Counted from the first letter of the stretch, positions 36,079 to 46,262 are shown. The stretch is 64,000 nucleotides of DNA from JAZDFC01 sp043808235 (GCA_043808235.1 JAZDFC010000070.1:88086-152085), one strand, 5' to 3'. Numbers and translations: made by a program. The notes: generated by a model from the sequence alone, not told the origin.

Positions 36079-38646
36079 ATGGTTAACTTTGTAGGAACTT
36101 TTAACGTAGTTCCTTCGCTACCGAAAAAATTAGAACCCCTTAGGGAGATCGCATACAATCTATATTGGACATGGAATCACGAAGCTGTTACTTTATTCCG
36201 CCGGATGGATAGAAAATTATGGGAAGACTCCCATCATAACCCCGTTTTGATGTTGGGGAAAATTAGTCAGGAGAGACTCGAAGAACTTGCTCATGACGAT
36301 GGATTCATTTCCAACATGAATAGGGTTTATATTCAATTAAAGGTTTACCTTGATGAATTGACGTGGTATCAGAAGAATTATAAATCGGAAGACAAACCTT
36401 TTATAGCCTATTTCTCTGCTGAGTATGGTTTAACAGAATGTTTGCAGGTTTATTCCGGCGGTCTCGGAGTTTTATCGGGCGATCATCTTAAATCAGCAAG
36501 TGATTTGGGATTACCTTTGGTAGCCGTCGGCTTATGTTACAAAGAAGGTTATTTCCAGCAATATCTCTCAGTAGATGGATGGCAGCAGGAAAAATATGCA
36601 CTGACTGATTTTTATAATCAGCCGATGAAATTGGTTACAACTGATGAAAAAGAAGTTCTTAAATTAAAACTCCAGTTCCCGGGTAGAGAAGTTACTTTCC
36701 AAATATGGAAAATTGAAGTAGGTCGGGTCCCTCTTTATTTGCTTGATACAAATGTTGATGAGAATTCGGAAGAAGATAGAAAAATTACCCGTACTCTTTA
36801 CGGTGGAAATAACGAAACAAGAATTCAACAGGAAATAGTGCTTGGCATTGGTGGAATAAGAACGTTCCAGGCGCTCGGTATCAAACCACTTGTTTGTCAC
36901 ATGAACGAAGGTCACTCGGCTTTCCTTGCGCTTGAAAGAATGAGACATTTAATTCAAGTTGAAGGATTGAAATTCAATGAAGCGCAGGCTGTTGGGTTCT
37001 ATTCGAACATCTTTACAACTCACACACCGGTCCCTGCCGGTATCGATGTATTCCCGAATGACTTGATGGAGAAGTACTTTGGCGAGTATTATCGAAAAGA
37101 ATTAAAAATTTCCGATAGACAATTTTATCGCCTCGGAACTCTTCTTGATAACAGGGAACCTTCTCATTTTAATATGGCGCATCTTGCTATGAATATGGCT
37201 GGATTTGTAAACGGTGTAAGCAAATTACATGGTCAAGTCTCCAAAACGATGTGGGTGGATGGATTCAAGAATGTCCCGTTTGATGAAATTCCAATCGATT
37301 ATGTGACAAATGGAATTCATACAAGGTCACATCTTAGCAATGATATGCAGGAACTTCTCTATAGATATCTCGGAGAAAGATTCATTAAAAATCCAGCCGA
37401 CCACGAGGTATGGAAACGCATTGAAGAAATGCCCGACGAAGAATTATGGCGAACTCATGAACGACGCAGGGAAAGACTGGTTGCGTTTTGCAGGAACCGA
37501 CTCAAACAGCAGATTATTGCACGCGGCGGTTCTGCAGCGGAAATCAATATGGCAAAAGAAGTTTTAAATGTAACTGCTCTTACTATTGGATTTGCAAGAA
37601 GATTTGCCACATATAAACGCGCTACTCTCATCGCAAGAGATGTTGAACGATTAGCGAGTATTTTGTGTAACCCGGAATTTCCAGTTCAATTAATTGTTGC
37701 CGGAAAAGCGCACCCCAAAGATGACGAAGGTAAAAAACTTATTCAGGAATTAATCCACATTGCGAAAGATGAACATCTGAGGAAACGAATTGTATTCCTT
37801 GAAAATTATGATATGAATATTGCGAGATATATGGTTGAAGGCTGCGACGTTTGGTTGAATAATCCACGCAGACCTCTTGAAGCCAGCGGAACTTCCGGTA
37901 TGAAAGTTATTGCTAACGGCGGATTAAACTTCAGCATACTCGATGGCTGGTGGGATGAAGCCTATACTCACGATGTTGGATGGAAAATAGGAGCCGGCGA
38001 AGAGTACGACGATCTCGATTATCAGGATGAACTCGAATCGAGATTGATATATGAGACTCTCGAAAAAGAAATAGTACCATTGTTCTATGATCGGACTGAT
38101 GATAAATTACCAAGGAAATGGATTGCAACAATGAAATCTTCGATGATGAATTTGGCGCCGGAATATAACACCAATCGCATGGTTGAAGAATACGCGGTCA
38201 AATACTATTTCAGAGCTTACGAGAATAGAAAATATTTGATGGAGAACGATTGGGAAAACGGTAAGGAATTCGCCGCATGGAAAAATAACCTTGTTAAAAA
38301 TTGGAATAAAATAAAAATCTCGAATATCACTCAGACACATAAAAACGGCGATTTAAAAGTTGGTTCGGATTACACAATTATTGCCGATGTGGATTTGATT
38401 GATATTACTCCCGATGATATTGAAGTGCAGATATATTACGGTAAGGTGGATGATAAAAATAAAGCCGGTTCGAACAAAAAAGTTACGATGAATTATATCC
38501 CGGAAGAATCCGTTGAGAAAAAATTCAGGTACAAAGGCGAAATAAATTGCGTCGATTCCGGGAATTTCGGTTTCACTCTTCGTGTTTTGCCCAAACATCC
38601 ATTGCTCATCAATCCGTTTGAATTAGGCTTGATTAAATGGGCATAA
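36079..38646 (+). CDS. glgP: Alpha-glucan phosphorylase (GT35, DUF3417 type)
   Basis: An 855-aa phosphorylase releasing glucose-1-phosphate from glycogen or maltodextrin. The N-terminal DUF3417 (YNLYWTWNHEAVTLFRRMD) marks the short bacterial/archaeal subfamily. The PLP lysine lies in EASGTSGMKVIANGG. Also present: YFSAEYGL, HMNEGHSAF and FTTHTPVPAG. ATG follows TTTGGAGAAATC. Confidence 0.95.
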   Translation: MVNFVGTFNVVPSLPKKLEPLREIAYNLYWTWNHEAVTLFRRMDRKLWEDSHHNPVLMLGKISQERLEELAHDDGFISNMNRVYIQLKVYLDELTWYQKNYKSEDKPFIAYFSAEYGLTECLQVYSGGLGVLSGDHLKSASDLGLPLVAVGLCYKEGYFQQYLSVDGWQQEKYALTDFYNQPMKLVTTDEKEVLKLKLQFPGREVTFQIWKIEVGRVPLYLLDTNVDENSEEDRKITRTLYGGNNETRIQQEIVLGIGGIRTFQALGIKPLVCHMNEGHSAFLALERMRHLIQVEGLKFNEAQAVGFYSNIFTTHTPVPAGIDVFPNDLMEKYFGEYYRKELKISDRQFYRLGTLLDNREPSHFNMAHLAMNMAGFVNGVSKLHGQVSKTMWVDGFKNVPFDEIPIDYVTNGIHTRSHLSNDMQELLYRYLGERFIKNPADHEVWKRIEEMPDEELWRTHERRRERLVAFCRNRLKQQIIARGGSAAEINMAKEVLNVTALTIGFARRFATYKRATLIARDVERLASILCNPEFPVQLIVAGKAHPKDDEGKKLIQELIHIAKDEHLRKRIVFLENYDMNIARYMVEGCDVWLNNPRRPLEASGTSGMKVIANGGLNFSILDGWWDEAYTHDVGWKIGAGEEYDDLDYQDELESRLIYETLEKEIVPLFYDRTDDKLPRKWIATMKSSMMNLAPEYNTNRMVEEYAVKYYFRAYENRKYLMENDWENGKEFAAWKNNLVKNWNKIKISNITQTHKNGDLKVGSDYTIIADVDLIDITPDDIEVQIYYGKVDDKNKAGSNKKVTMNYIPEESVEKKFRYKGEINCVDSGNFGFTLRVLPKHPLLINPFELGLIKWA

Positions 38647-38663
38647 GCGGATAGGTAACTGAT

Positions 38664-39644
38664 ATGCTTTTAGAAACACTCGATGTAAAGTCTGATGATA
38701 TTGTAATTTATTCAAAAAACAAGTTCGATTTTCATAATAACTTCAAGATCATCCGCAAAAAGGACAAAATTAAGCAGCCTCAAAGTATTACATACTTTGG
38801 GGTTTGCGAGTTTGTAAAAAATCCTTCTCCCAAAAATCTACTTGTCTATCGTCTACTTACAAGCATTACCAACGTTGATGCCTTCTCGAGCAAGTACGGA
38901 TTTTTTATTAAAGTACAGGATAGGATGGAAGTAATTTACTTCGATCCTATTTTTGCACTGGCGGATCTGAAGCATTTGAATTTCGATCTTGATCCTGATA
39001 GATTCCGTTTCAAAATTCAACAGGTAGGATTGCAATCGATGATGGGCAACGCAGCCGAACCGGTATTTACGGAAGTTTATAGCTTCGATCTTAAAGCCAA
39101 CGAAGCGAAAAATCAGAATGATAAAATTTTTGCAGATGCTATTTTTGCGCTCGATGACAGTTACGTGAACAACGATGAGGATGATGTTCAAGAACTCGCA
39201 AGCAGAATGAATTCCCGCACTTCAATGACCGATTTGAAGTTTGATAAATCCGAAATCAATCCGGTTGATGATGTTGTCGAAGAAAAAAAGTATGATTCTA
39301 AAAAATTGACCACATTCAATATCAAGGAAGAAAAGCAGGCTATAAATGTTAGAGAGAAAAAAATTCTTCTTCTTAAAAATGCACTGGGGATAAAGGAGAA
39401 TGAGGATGCTGCTTTCTCGATTAAAAAGACTGTGGAAAATGAAGCCGCCAAAGTTCCGGAAGATAAGGGAAGTAGGAATCTTAAAGACATAATTGCCGAA
39501 GAAAAAATTCTGAGCGTTACACGGGAACGAGTTGAAGAAGAAAATATTAATATCATGGATTTATTTAAGACCACCGCTAAATTTGGTGAGAGTTTAAAAT
39601 CACGACAAAAGGAATCATTTATTTTAAAAATAAAGAATAAATAA
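38664..39644 (+). CDS. Hypothetical protein, 326 aa
   Basis: I do not recognise this protein. It has no signal peptide or membrane helix. The first ~160 residues look globular (ITYFGVCEFVKNPSPKNLLVYRL, QVGLQSMMGNAAEPVF). The rest is highly charged and Lys/Glu-rich and probably disordered or helical. It begins 18 nt after glgP and may share its transcript. Confidence 0.7.
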   Translation: MLLETLDVKSDDIVIYSKNKFDFHNNFKIIRKKDKIKQPQSITYFGVCEFVKNPSPKNLLVYRLLTSITNVDAFSSKYGFFIKVQDRMEVIYFDPIFALADLKHLNFDLDPDRFRFKIQQVGLQSMMGNAAEPVFTEVYSFDLKANEAKNQNDKIFADAIFALDDSYVNNDEDDVQELASRMNSRTSMTDLKFDKSEINPVDDVVEEKKYDSKKLTTFNIKEEKQAINVREKKILLLKNALGIKENEDAAFSIKKTVENEAAKVPEDKGSRNLKDIIAEEKILSVTRERVEEENINIMDLFKTTAKFGESLKSRQKESFILKIKNK

Positions 39645-39770
39645 ACCAGGCCATTTGTAGTTGTTTTCGAAAAAAGCGAAAAAATATTTATATAATCATC
39701 TTCCATTCAATTATCCTTAAGATTTCTTATTTTTACGCACAATTTTTTTGTAATATTTTAAGAGGATTCG

Positions 39771-40766
39771 ATGGGTAAGAATCAAATCAATTCAGATGAA
39801 ATTTTGGATATAAAAAAACAAAGTCTTGAAGGTTTGTTCGCCGAAAATGAATTAGATAAAAAATTAGCTGAATATAAACAAGCTCAAGTAGATAAAATTA
39901 CATTCCGTATTCTCCTAAAACCATTACTTATTTCTTTCATCGCGCTGGTGTTTTCCTTCTTTCTTGATATATCGTACGTCCCTTTTCTTGGAAATATTAC
40001 AATCGATTTTGCAAAAGCCTTATTCCCATCTTGGCAACCAATTAACCAACAAATTGAGCCTTTGAGCTTTTGGTGGATGCCGATTATTACTTATTTTATT
40101 TTTGTAGGTTTTGCGTTCAAAGCATATTACGAATTGAAGCATGAAGCGAATTATTCCTCATCTTCGGGAATTATTGATAGGATTACTGGCTCTGCTATGA
40201 GCGTCATCGATGGTATTTCAACGGCGCTGCCTCTTCTTGGCGCGGCTATTTTATTAATCAGTATTAAACTCGGTCCGGAAATATTTCTTGGTATTTCGGT
40301 TCCCTTTGAAATAAAAGCTTTAATTGTTTTGGCGCTTGGGGTTTTGTTCGAGCCTGTAATGGATAAATTAGGCGTTGAATTTCAACATATTGTAAACCGC
40401 TCGCGCGAAATAAAAGACCGCTATTACTCTGAAATTCAGATATTAGAAACCAATACTATTCTTGCAAAAATTGAAGAGCAATTAAGCAAGATAAATAATC
40501 CCGTTAGCAATATGCTAAAACCCGGTGAATTGGAAAGCTATCAAAAAGTTTTTGAAAATTTATTAACCTTAAGTAAAGAGACATATAAATACACTGCCGC
40601 TTCGCAAAGTGTTCTCGAAAAGATGAGTGGATTTGGGAGTATTCAACCTGAGCATGTGGAATCGGTAAAATCTTTGACCAAACTTATAACCGAGGCTGCT
40701 AATTCCTTGAAAGATGAAAAAACGATTTCTGCATTAAAAAGTCTCGAAAATATTATCAAGAAGTGA
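39771..40766 (+). CDS. Four-helix membrane protein, stator-like (ExbB/MotA/GldL-type), hypothetical
   Basis: A 331-aa protein I cannot name. About 40 cytoplasmic residues precede predicted helices near 46-66, 100-120, 145-175 and 180-198; the C-terminal ~130 residues are helical and charged. The third and fourth helices contain ISTALPLLGAAILL and ALIVLALGVLFEPV, with the A-x-PLLG and ALxxxALGxxxxP spacing of MotA/TolQ/ExbB proton channels. A glutamate sits in the membrane end (E194). A one-helix partner follows after 4 nt. The assignment is structural inference only. Confidence 0.6.
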   Translation: MGKNQINSDEILDIKKQSLEGLFAENELDKKLAEYKQAQVDKITFRILLKPLLISFIALVFSFFLDISYVPFLGNITIDFAKALFPSWQPINQQIEPLSFWWMPIITYFIFVGFAFKAYYELKHEANYSSSSGIIDRITGSAMSVIDGISTALPLLGAAILLISIKLGPEIFLGISVPFEIKALIVLALGVLFEPVMDKLGVEFQHIVNRSREIKDRYYSEIQILETNTILAKIEEQLSKINNPVSNMLKPGELESYQKVFENLLTLSKETYKYTAASQSVLEKMSGFGSIQPEHVESVKSLTKLITEAANSLKDEKTISALKSLENIIKK

Positions 40767-40770
40767 TAAA

Positions 40771-41715
40771 ATGAAAAGGTCCAAACGAGATAGAAAATTT
40801 GTTATTTACCAGGTACTTTACATTTTTGTCATTACAGTCCTGGCATTAAAAGGTGCCGGTCTCGACCTCGGTGAAGTGATTTCCAAGAGGGAAGCAGTAT
40901 CAAAAAATGTTAGGGATTCATTGATGATATTGATCGATTCGCTTAACGCACAGGGTCTTAAATTCAATATTGAAATCGATCCGAGTGTTCTCGATGAAAA
41001 TAAAGATTTGAAGGATAAACTGGCTTCCATTCTGAAATCATATGAAGAATTGCAAAAAGAAGTCGTTGAGATGCCTCCTCCGGAAGAAAAAGAAGAAGAA
41101 AAGGTGGTTGAAGAAACAAAAATGCAATCCCCGCTTTCCGAATCTCAAAAGTTTATTCAGAATACATGGAATATTGCACGTAATAACGGAACAGTTCCCA
41201 CATATATATACGATCCCAAAAATTCAAATCAGCCTTTGGCTGTTGTGCCTCCCGGAGGCGAAACAAAATTTGATCTAAGAAATCAAACCGAAGTAGTTGT
41301 AAAATTCGGTACACAGGAAGAAAGAGTTAGAGTTGTTCCGAATAGGCAGCCGGAAATGAAAATTGAATTAGTTACAACTAAAATGAGCGGAAGAGATATT
41401 TCCGTTCGTGAATTACAGCGGGTAACGGTTTTTACTGTTACGATTTTAGATGAACGTCCCGATCAATTGGAGGTTATGCATACCGGACCTATTTCAGTGA
41501 ATGGTCCGTTAAAAGATTCAAAAGGAAATTTGGTTTATAATGTATCGTTAAAAATTGCCGGTACTGAAACAAAATTTGATGAGTGGGTTGATAAAAACGA
41601 AAACTTGCAGGAACCGGACGGTAAATACAAAGCTAATTTTTTCTTTACAGTTGTAGATAAAATTTCAAAAGATAGAATTCAACAAGGCGATAGTTTCTAC
41701 TTTTCCGAGTTTTAA
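40771..41715 (+). CDS. Single-helix periplasmic protein, GldM-like architecture, hypothetical
   Basis: A 314-aa protein with a basic N-terminus (KRSKRDRK), one membrane helix (about 10-30, LYIFVITVLALK), a helical segment and Glu-rich linker (about 85-120), and a beta-rich C-terminal domain. The N-terminus and layout resemble GldM/PorM of the type IX secretion/gliding motor (YLVF..MLA-type helix), but no sequence-level identification is possible. It lies 4 nt after the four-helix protein, which fits a two-component motor. Confidence 0.6.
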   Translation: MKRSKRDRKFVIYQVLYIFVITVLALKGAGLDLGEVISKREAVSKNVRDSLMILIDSLNAQGLKFNIEIDPSVLDENKDLKDKLASILKSYEELQKEVVEMPPPEEKEEEKVVEETKMQSPLSESQKFIQNTWNIARNNGTVPTYIYDPKNSNQPLAVVPPGGETKFDLRNQTEVVVKFGTQEERVRVVPNRQPEMKIELVTTKMSGRDISVRELQRVTVFTVTILDERPDQLEVMHTGPISVNGPLKDSKGNLVYNVSLKIAGTETKFDEWVDKNENLQEPDGKYKANFFFTVVDKISKDRIQQGDSFYFSEF

Positions 41716-41732
41716 AAATCCAGGGTGTTAAA

Positions 41733-42878
41733 TTGAATAAAAAAAATAATCTTTTTTTGCTTTTAACTTTTTACTTTTTAGTTGTAACTGTCTCTCTCTA
41801 CGCTCAGGAAGAAGAGGAGGAACAGATTGTTTATTACCAGATGGAACCGCTTGATGATAGTCTGTTTGTAAAAATTCAGGAAGAGGTATTTATAGATCCT
41901 CCCGATCCCAAAGCAGAGATAATAGTAGATCTGAGAGATCAGGCAAATCAAACAGTATCAATTAAAGGTGTTTTGTATCCATTTCTTGCATTTAGTGCAG
42001 AAATTCGTGCAAGGATAATAACTTACCCATTTAAAATTAATCTGCTTGAGCAAATCAATTATGGAAGCGTATTTACTCGCGTTATTGAAAAAATAAAATT
42101 AAATCGATTAGTTGATCCTCCAACGCTTACTCAAATTTCGTCTGCGCTTCATTATGTTAATCCGTTCTTCCAGTTACAAGGAGGAGAAAGATTCGGAATA
42201 CCAATAAAAAAAGATATCGGACTTTCCTTCGGTGTCGGCACACCTTATTCCGGTCCTCTCGAAACCAATATGATTGAAGTGAACTTTCATATACTTGGTT
42301 TAAAAGCAGGTTTGTTTACAAATATTAATGCTATGACTCAGATGAAGGACGCAAACAATCATAACAACATTTACACAACAAGCGGATTCCAATTAGGATA
42401 TGTTATTCCTCTCGGTAATTTTTTCGAAATTGGCTACCAAAAAGTAACTTCGGATGCGAATGAGGAAGAACAGAAAATGTTTGATGCCGCCTCCGTTAAC
42501 GAGCACGGTTTTAAACCTTTGATTATGGAAGGATCCTATTATTGCTGGGAGTTCAGGTATCCATTAAAAGTTATGGGTTCTACGCGCTCTAAGTTTTACA
42601 TAGCCAATTATCTTAAAGAATATCATATTGGGTTTACGGGACGGGAGCTTTCTGTTGCAGGAAATACATTCGATTTTCGTTTTGATTCTATGGTTAAATC
42701 GGAAATCCGAAATCCACAATACGTCCTTGAAGTTCTTGTTCAAAAAATATTTGAATCATGGGCATTTAGTGCGATGGCAATCGGCCCAACAATGATTATG
42801 ACAAAGACTGATTCCGGCAATTTCGGCGTTACTTCGCTGTTACTCAATTTAAGATTTAAAGTTGGTACCTCATTGTGA
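41733..42878 (+). CDS. Exported beta-rich protein, paralog A (probable outer membrane)
   Basis: A 381-aa protein with signal peptide (LFLLLTFYFLVVTVSLYAQ). A conserved N-terminal block PPDPKAEIIVDLRDQANQTV is followed by alternating polar/hydrophobic strands and a terminal VGTSL, as expected for an outer-membrane barrel. It is paralogous to the next gene (same length, FHILGLKAG, YVIPLGNFFE, GSTRSK and FDFRFD blocks). It starts 18 nt after the GldM-like gene. Its signal peptide is written with CTTTTAA/CTTTTTA heptamers. Confidence 0.7.
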   Translation: MNKKNNLFLLLTFYFLVVTVSLYAQEEEEEQIVYYQMEPLDDSLFVKIQEEVFIDPPDPKAEIIVDLRDQANQTVSIKGVLYPFLAFSAEIRARIITYPFKINLLEQINYGSVFTRVIEKIKLNRLVDPPTLTQISSALHYVNPFFQLQGGERFGIPIKKDIGLSFGVGTPYSGPLETNMIEVNFHILGLKAGLFTNINAMTQMKDANNHNNIYTTSGFQLGYVIPLGNFFEIGYQKVTSDANEEEQKMFDAASVNEHGFKPLIMEGSYYCWEFRYPLKVMGSTRSKFYIANYLKEYHIGFTGRELSVAGNTFDFRFDSMVKSEIRNPQYVLEVLVQKIFESWAFSAMAIGPTMIMTKTDSGNFGVTSLLLNLRFKVGTSL

Positions 42879-42975
42879 TTAATTTACATTGTCATGTTTT
42901 TGTGTTAAAAAATGACTTAAAGATATTTATCGATTATTTTATTTTAAATACGATTTAAAACAAGATGTCCCCATT

Positions 42976-44100
42976 TTGAAGTTGTATAGATTCTTTCTCA
43001 TATTTTTTTTTACTTTTTACTTGCCAACATTCGCTCAGGAAATGGATGAACGTTTCCTATATTTCCAACTTGAACCTGTCGATGATAGTCTATTCATTGT
43101 AATTCAGAATGAAGTATTTATAGAGCCTCCCGATCCGAAAGCTGAAATAATAATTGACCTGAGGGATGCAGCTAACCGCACGGTTCAGATAAGAAGCATA
43201 TTATATCCTTTCGAAGCGTTTTCCAAGAGTGTACAATCCCGCATACTTACATTTCCATTTATACTAAACCTGGATGAGAAATTAAATTACGGCAGCGTCT
43301 TTACTCGTGTAATTAGTAATATTAACCTCAAAAAGTTAATCTCACCGCCATCAGCCTCGCAAATATCCTCAGTTTTATATTATATAAATGCATATGCTCA
43401 GTTAATGGGGGGAGAACGACTTGGATTCCCGATCAAAGACGATATCGGTGTTTCAATTGGTATCGGAACACCATATTCAGGCGTTCTCGAAACCAACTTT
43501 GTTGAATTTAATTTCCATATCCTCGGATTGAAAGCTGGAATTATCAATTCAATAGATACAATGGTTGAGTTCAAAGAGGATAATAATCATAATAATTTAT
43601 ATACAACATTAGGATTGCAGGCTTCATATGTAATACCCTTAGGAAATTTCTTCGAAGTTTCGTATCAACAGATTATTCAAAAAGCATCCGCTGGTGAAAT
43701 GAAGAGATTTAAGAGATATGATACTGAAAAATATCAAGCAAAGGTTTTAGATGGTGGTTACCTGAGCTATGAGTTACGTTATCCTTTTAAAATGCTTGGT
43801 TCAACTCGATCGAAACTATATTTTGCCAAATTTCTTGATGAATTTCATATTGGTTTTAACAGCAGGGAATTAACAGTTGCCGGCAGCACATTTGACTTAA
43901 GATTCGATTACTTATTAAAAAGCGATGTCCGCCAGCCCCAATTGGTACTTGAATTTTTAGTGCAGAGAATTTTTGATTATTGGGCATACAGTCCGTTTGC
44001 GGTTGGTCCCGGTATAGTATTTTCGAAAACCGAAACTGGATCATTCGGAATGATCTCTGCCTTTATTAATTTCAGAGTCAAGGTAGGCACATCATTTTAA
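42976..44100 (+). CDS. Exported beta-rich protein, paralog B (probable outer membrane)
   Basis: A 374-aa paralog of the previous gene: signal peptide (FFLIFFFTFYLPTFAQ), PPDPKAEIIIDLRDAANRTV, FHILGLKAGI, YVIPLGNFFEVSYQ, LGSTRSKLYFAK and a terminal FRVKVGTSF. A C-terminal phenylalanine is typical of barrel proteins recognised by BAM. Start TTG. The function is unknown. Confidence 0.7.
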   Translation: MKLYRFFLIFFFTFYLPTFAQEMDERFLYFQLEPVDDSLFIVIQNEVFIEPPDPKAEIIIDLRDAANRTVQIRSILYPFEAFSKSVQSRILTFPFILNLDEKLNYGSVFTRVISNINLKKLISPPSASQISSVLYYINAYAQLMGGERLGFPIKDDIGVSIGIGTPYSGVLETNFVEFNFHILGLKAGIINSIDTMVEFKEDNNHNNLYTTLGLQASYVIPLGNFFEVSYQQIIQKASAGEMKRFKRYDTEKYQAKVLDGGYLSYELRYPFKMLGSTRSKLYFAKFLDEFHIGFNSRELTVAGSTFDLRFDYLLKSDVRQPQLVLEFLVQRIFDYWAYSPFAVGPGIVFSKTETGSFGMISAFINFRVKVGTSF

Positions 44101-44875
44101 TTTTGATATTATTACGACTCTCGATTATGCAGGATTGAGGAGATGTTAATAAAAATTATTTTATAATCGCAGAATATTTTCGTAATCGTTTCTATAATAA
44201 GTTAAAAATTTGAAATTCATCAAATATATTAATACCTATCCCTTGGAATAGTAACGAATATTAGTCGTTTTTCGTAAATTTGTTTTGAGAGATAATATTG
44301 ATTGTTGTTAAGAATTTGGAAATAAAAGGAAGGCTATTTACCCTAAAATTGCAATGTGTCAAGATTATTTATTCTTTCAGAACAATTCTCTTTTATTTTA
44401 AAAAATGATGATGAGGAATTCTATTTTTTTAAACAAATTGATTCTTATCGATTCATAGTGATATATCATTTATTTTCAAAGTTTGACTAAAAGAAAAGTC
44501 AAATAATCAGTTTCGATGGGAATATTTATTGAAATAAAAAGCATTAATTTGTATTGGTATATCTGTTCTAATTGCATGGTGTAGAATGCTTAATGCATCG
44601 ATTTTATCAAGTGTGAGTGTTAACACCCCCGTAAAACAGACGATGTATATTTTTTAGAATTATCCTATATTTATACTCAATTTTTGAGGAGAAATTTATA
44701 TTAACTATATAAACGAAGTCATAGTGTGACTGACTTGGCGAAGCTGCATTTAGAATGATGAACGATGGTTTATTTTTGATGATTATTTTTTATTCGACAA
44801 TATTCAGTCAATCTTCAATCAATCCCAAGCTATTATAATTCTGCAATATACAATCATCAATAAAAATGAGGAAAT
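44101..44875. other. Long AT-rich gap before the glycan locus
   Basis: No gene or RNA is recognisable. A short inverted repeat (TTTGACT, 8 nt, AGTCAAA) lies at 44482-44503. 44737-44746 holds TGGCGAAGCTG-type sequence within a segment (TGTGACTGACTTGGCGAAGC) that recurs with changes at 50779-50798. The promoter of the glycan genes should lie here, but no box is convincing. Confidence 0.6.
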
Positions 44876-46234
44876 ATGGAACTTTATGAAAAAATTCTTA
44901 ACAAAAGTGTTAAGGTCGGAATAGTCGGACTTGGTTACGTGGGATTGCCTTTGGGTTTGGAGTTCTGCAATAAAGGAATAAATGTTCTGGGATTTGATGT
45001 GGATGAAAAGAAAATACCAAAGTTGATGAATGGGGAAACTTATATTAAACATATCCCGGCGTCAAAGATTAAAAAAGCCGTTGATGATGGTTTGCTTAAA
45101 GCTACTTCTGATTTTCGAAGACTGCCTGAAGTTGATGCAATATTAATTTGTGTGCCGACTCCTCTAAATGAAAATCGCGAGCCGGATATGTCATATGTTG
45201 TTGGAACGGCGGAAATGATTCAAAAATATCTCCGGAAAGGTCAATTAGTCACTTTGGAATCTACAACTTATCCGGGTACGACCGATGAAATTTTGTTGCC
45301 TTTATTCGAAGATGCGCCAATCGAGCAAGCATTGGTTAATGGCTTGGATGAAAAAAATGTGAAAAAATTAATTGTCGGAAAAGATTTCTTTTTAGCATTT
45401 TCACCCGAACGGGAAGATCCGAATAATCCTAATTTTACTACTGCCACTATACCTAAAGTCATTGGCGGAGTTACACCGGAATGTTTGAAAAATGCCAAAG
45501 CTCTGTATGATTTGATTATTGAAAAAACCGTTCCGGTTTCTTCACCCTCTGCTGCCGAAGCCACCAAACTTCTTGAGAATATTTATCGCTCGGTTAACAT
45601 TGCACTTGTTAATGAATTAAAAATGGTTTTCGATAAAATGGGTATCGATATTTGGGAAGTGATTGAAGCAGCTTCCACAAAACCTTTCGGATATAATGCC
45701 TTTTATCCGGGCCCTGGACTCGGTGGACATTGTATCCCCATTGATCCCTTTTATCTCACATGGAAAGCTCGGGAGTACGATATCAATACCCGGTTCATTG
45801 AGCTCGCCGGCGAAATTAATACATATCAACCATATTATGTCGTTCACCGCGTTCTCGAAGTAATGAATGATCGAGGAAAAGTACTAAAGGGAGCCAAAAT
45901 CCTAATTCTTGGCGCAGCTTACAAAAAGAATATTGATGATATGCGTGAATCACCATCATTAAAACTCATTGAAATATTTAGAAGTAAAGGTGCTATTGTA
46001 GATTATAATGACCCTTATATTCCCAAACTCCCTACCACGCGTAAATATAATTTTGATATGAAATCCGTTGGTCTCTCAAAGGAAAATCTTGCATGTTACG
46101 ATCTTGTTGTTCTCAGCACCGATCATTCCGACTACGATTATAAACTCATCGCTGATAATTCATCACTGATTATAGATACAAGAAATGCATTTGCAAAGAA
46201 CAGCATTAAATCCTCAAACATTTTTAAATCATAA
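44876..46234 (+). CDS. wbpA: UDP-GlcNAc (nucleotide sugar) 6-dehydrogenase, WbpA-like
   Basis: A 452-aa UDP-sugar dehydrogenase. GIVGLGYVGLPLGLEF binds NAD, LVTLESTTYPGTTDE follows, and the catalytic Cys is in GPGLGGHCIPIDPFYL. The closest style is WbpA, which oxidises UDP-GlcNAc to UDP-GlcNAcA. Context supports this: wbpB- and wbpD-like genes follow. WecC (UDP-ManNAc dehydrogenase) is the alternative. Confidence 0.88.
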   Translation: MELYEKILNKSVKVGIVGLGYVGLPLGLEFCNKGINVLGFDVDEKKIPKLMNGETYIKHIPASKIKKAVDDGLLKATSDFRRLPEVDAILICVPTPLNENREPDMSYVVGTAEMIQKYLRKGQLVTLESTTYPGTTDEILLPLFEDAPIEQALVNGLDEKNVKKLIVGKDFFLAFSPEREDPNNPNFTTATIPKVIGGVTPECLKNAKALYDLIIEKTVPVSSPSAAEATKLLENIYRSVNIALVNELKMVFDKMGIDIWEVIEAASTKPFGYNAFYPGPGLGGHCIPIDPFYLTWKAREYDINTRFIELAGEINTYQPYYVVHRVLEVMNDRGKVLKGAKILILGAAYKKNIDDMRESPSLKLIEIFRSKGAIVDYNDPYIPKLPTTRKYNFDMKSVGLSKENLACYDLVVLSTDHSDYDYKLIADNSSLIIDTRNAFAKNSIKSSNIFKS

Positions 46235-46262
46235 TTGTTCGAAGTCAGCTTCAATATCCAAC

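Noticed and set aside
39771..44100. Calling the four-gene cluster a canonical type IX secretion core
   Set aside because: Only the architecture resembles GldL/GldM. The first protein has four helices, not two, and gldK and gldN are missing.
44737..44746. ops/JUMPstart element before the glycan locus
   Set aside because: TGGCGAAGCTG does not match GGCGGTAGCGT and no rfaH-like gene is visible.
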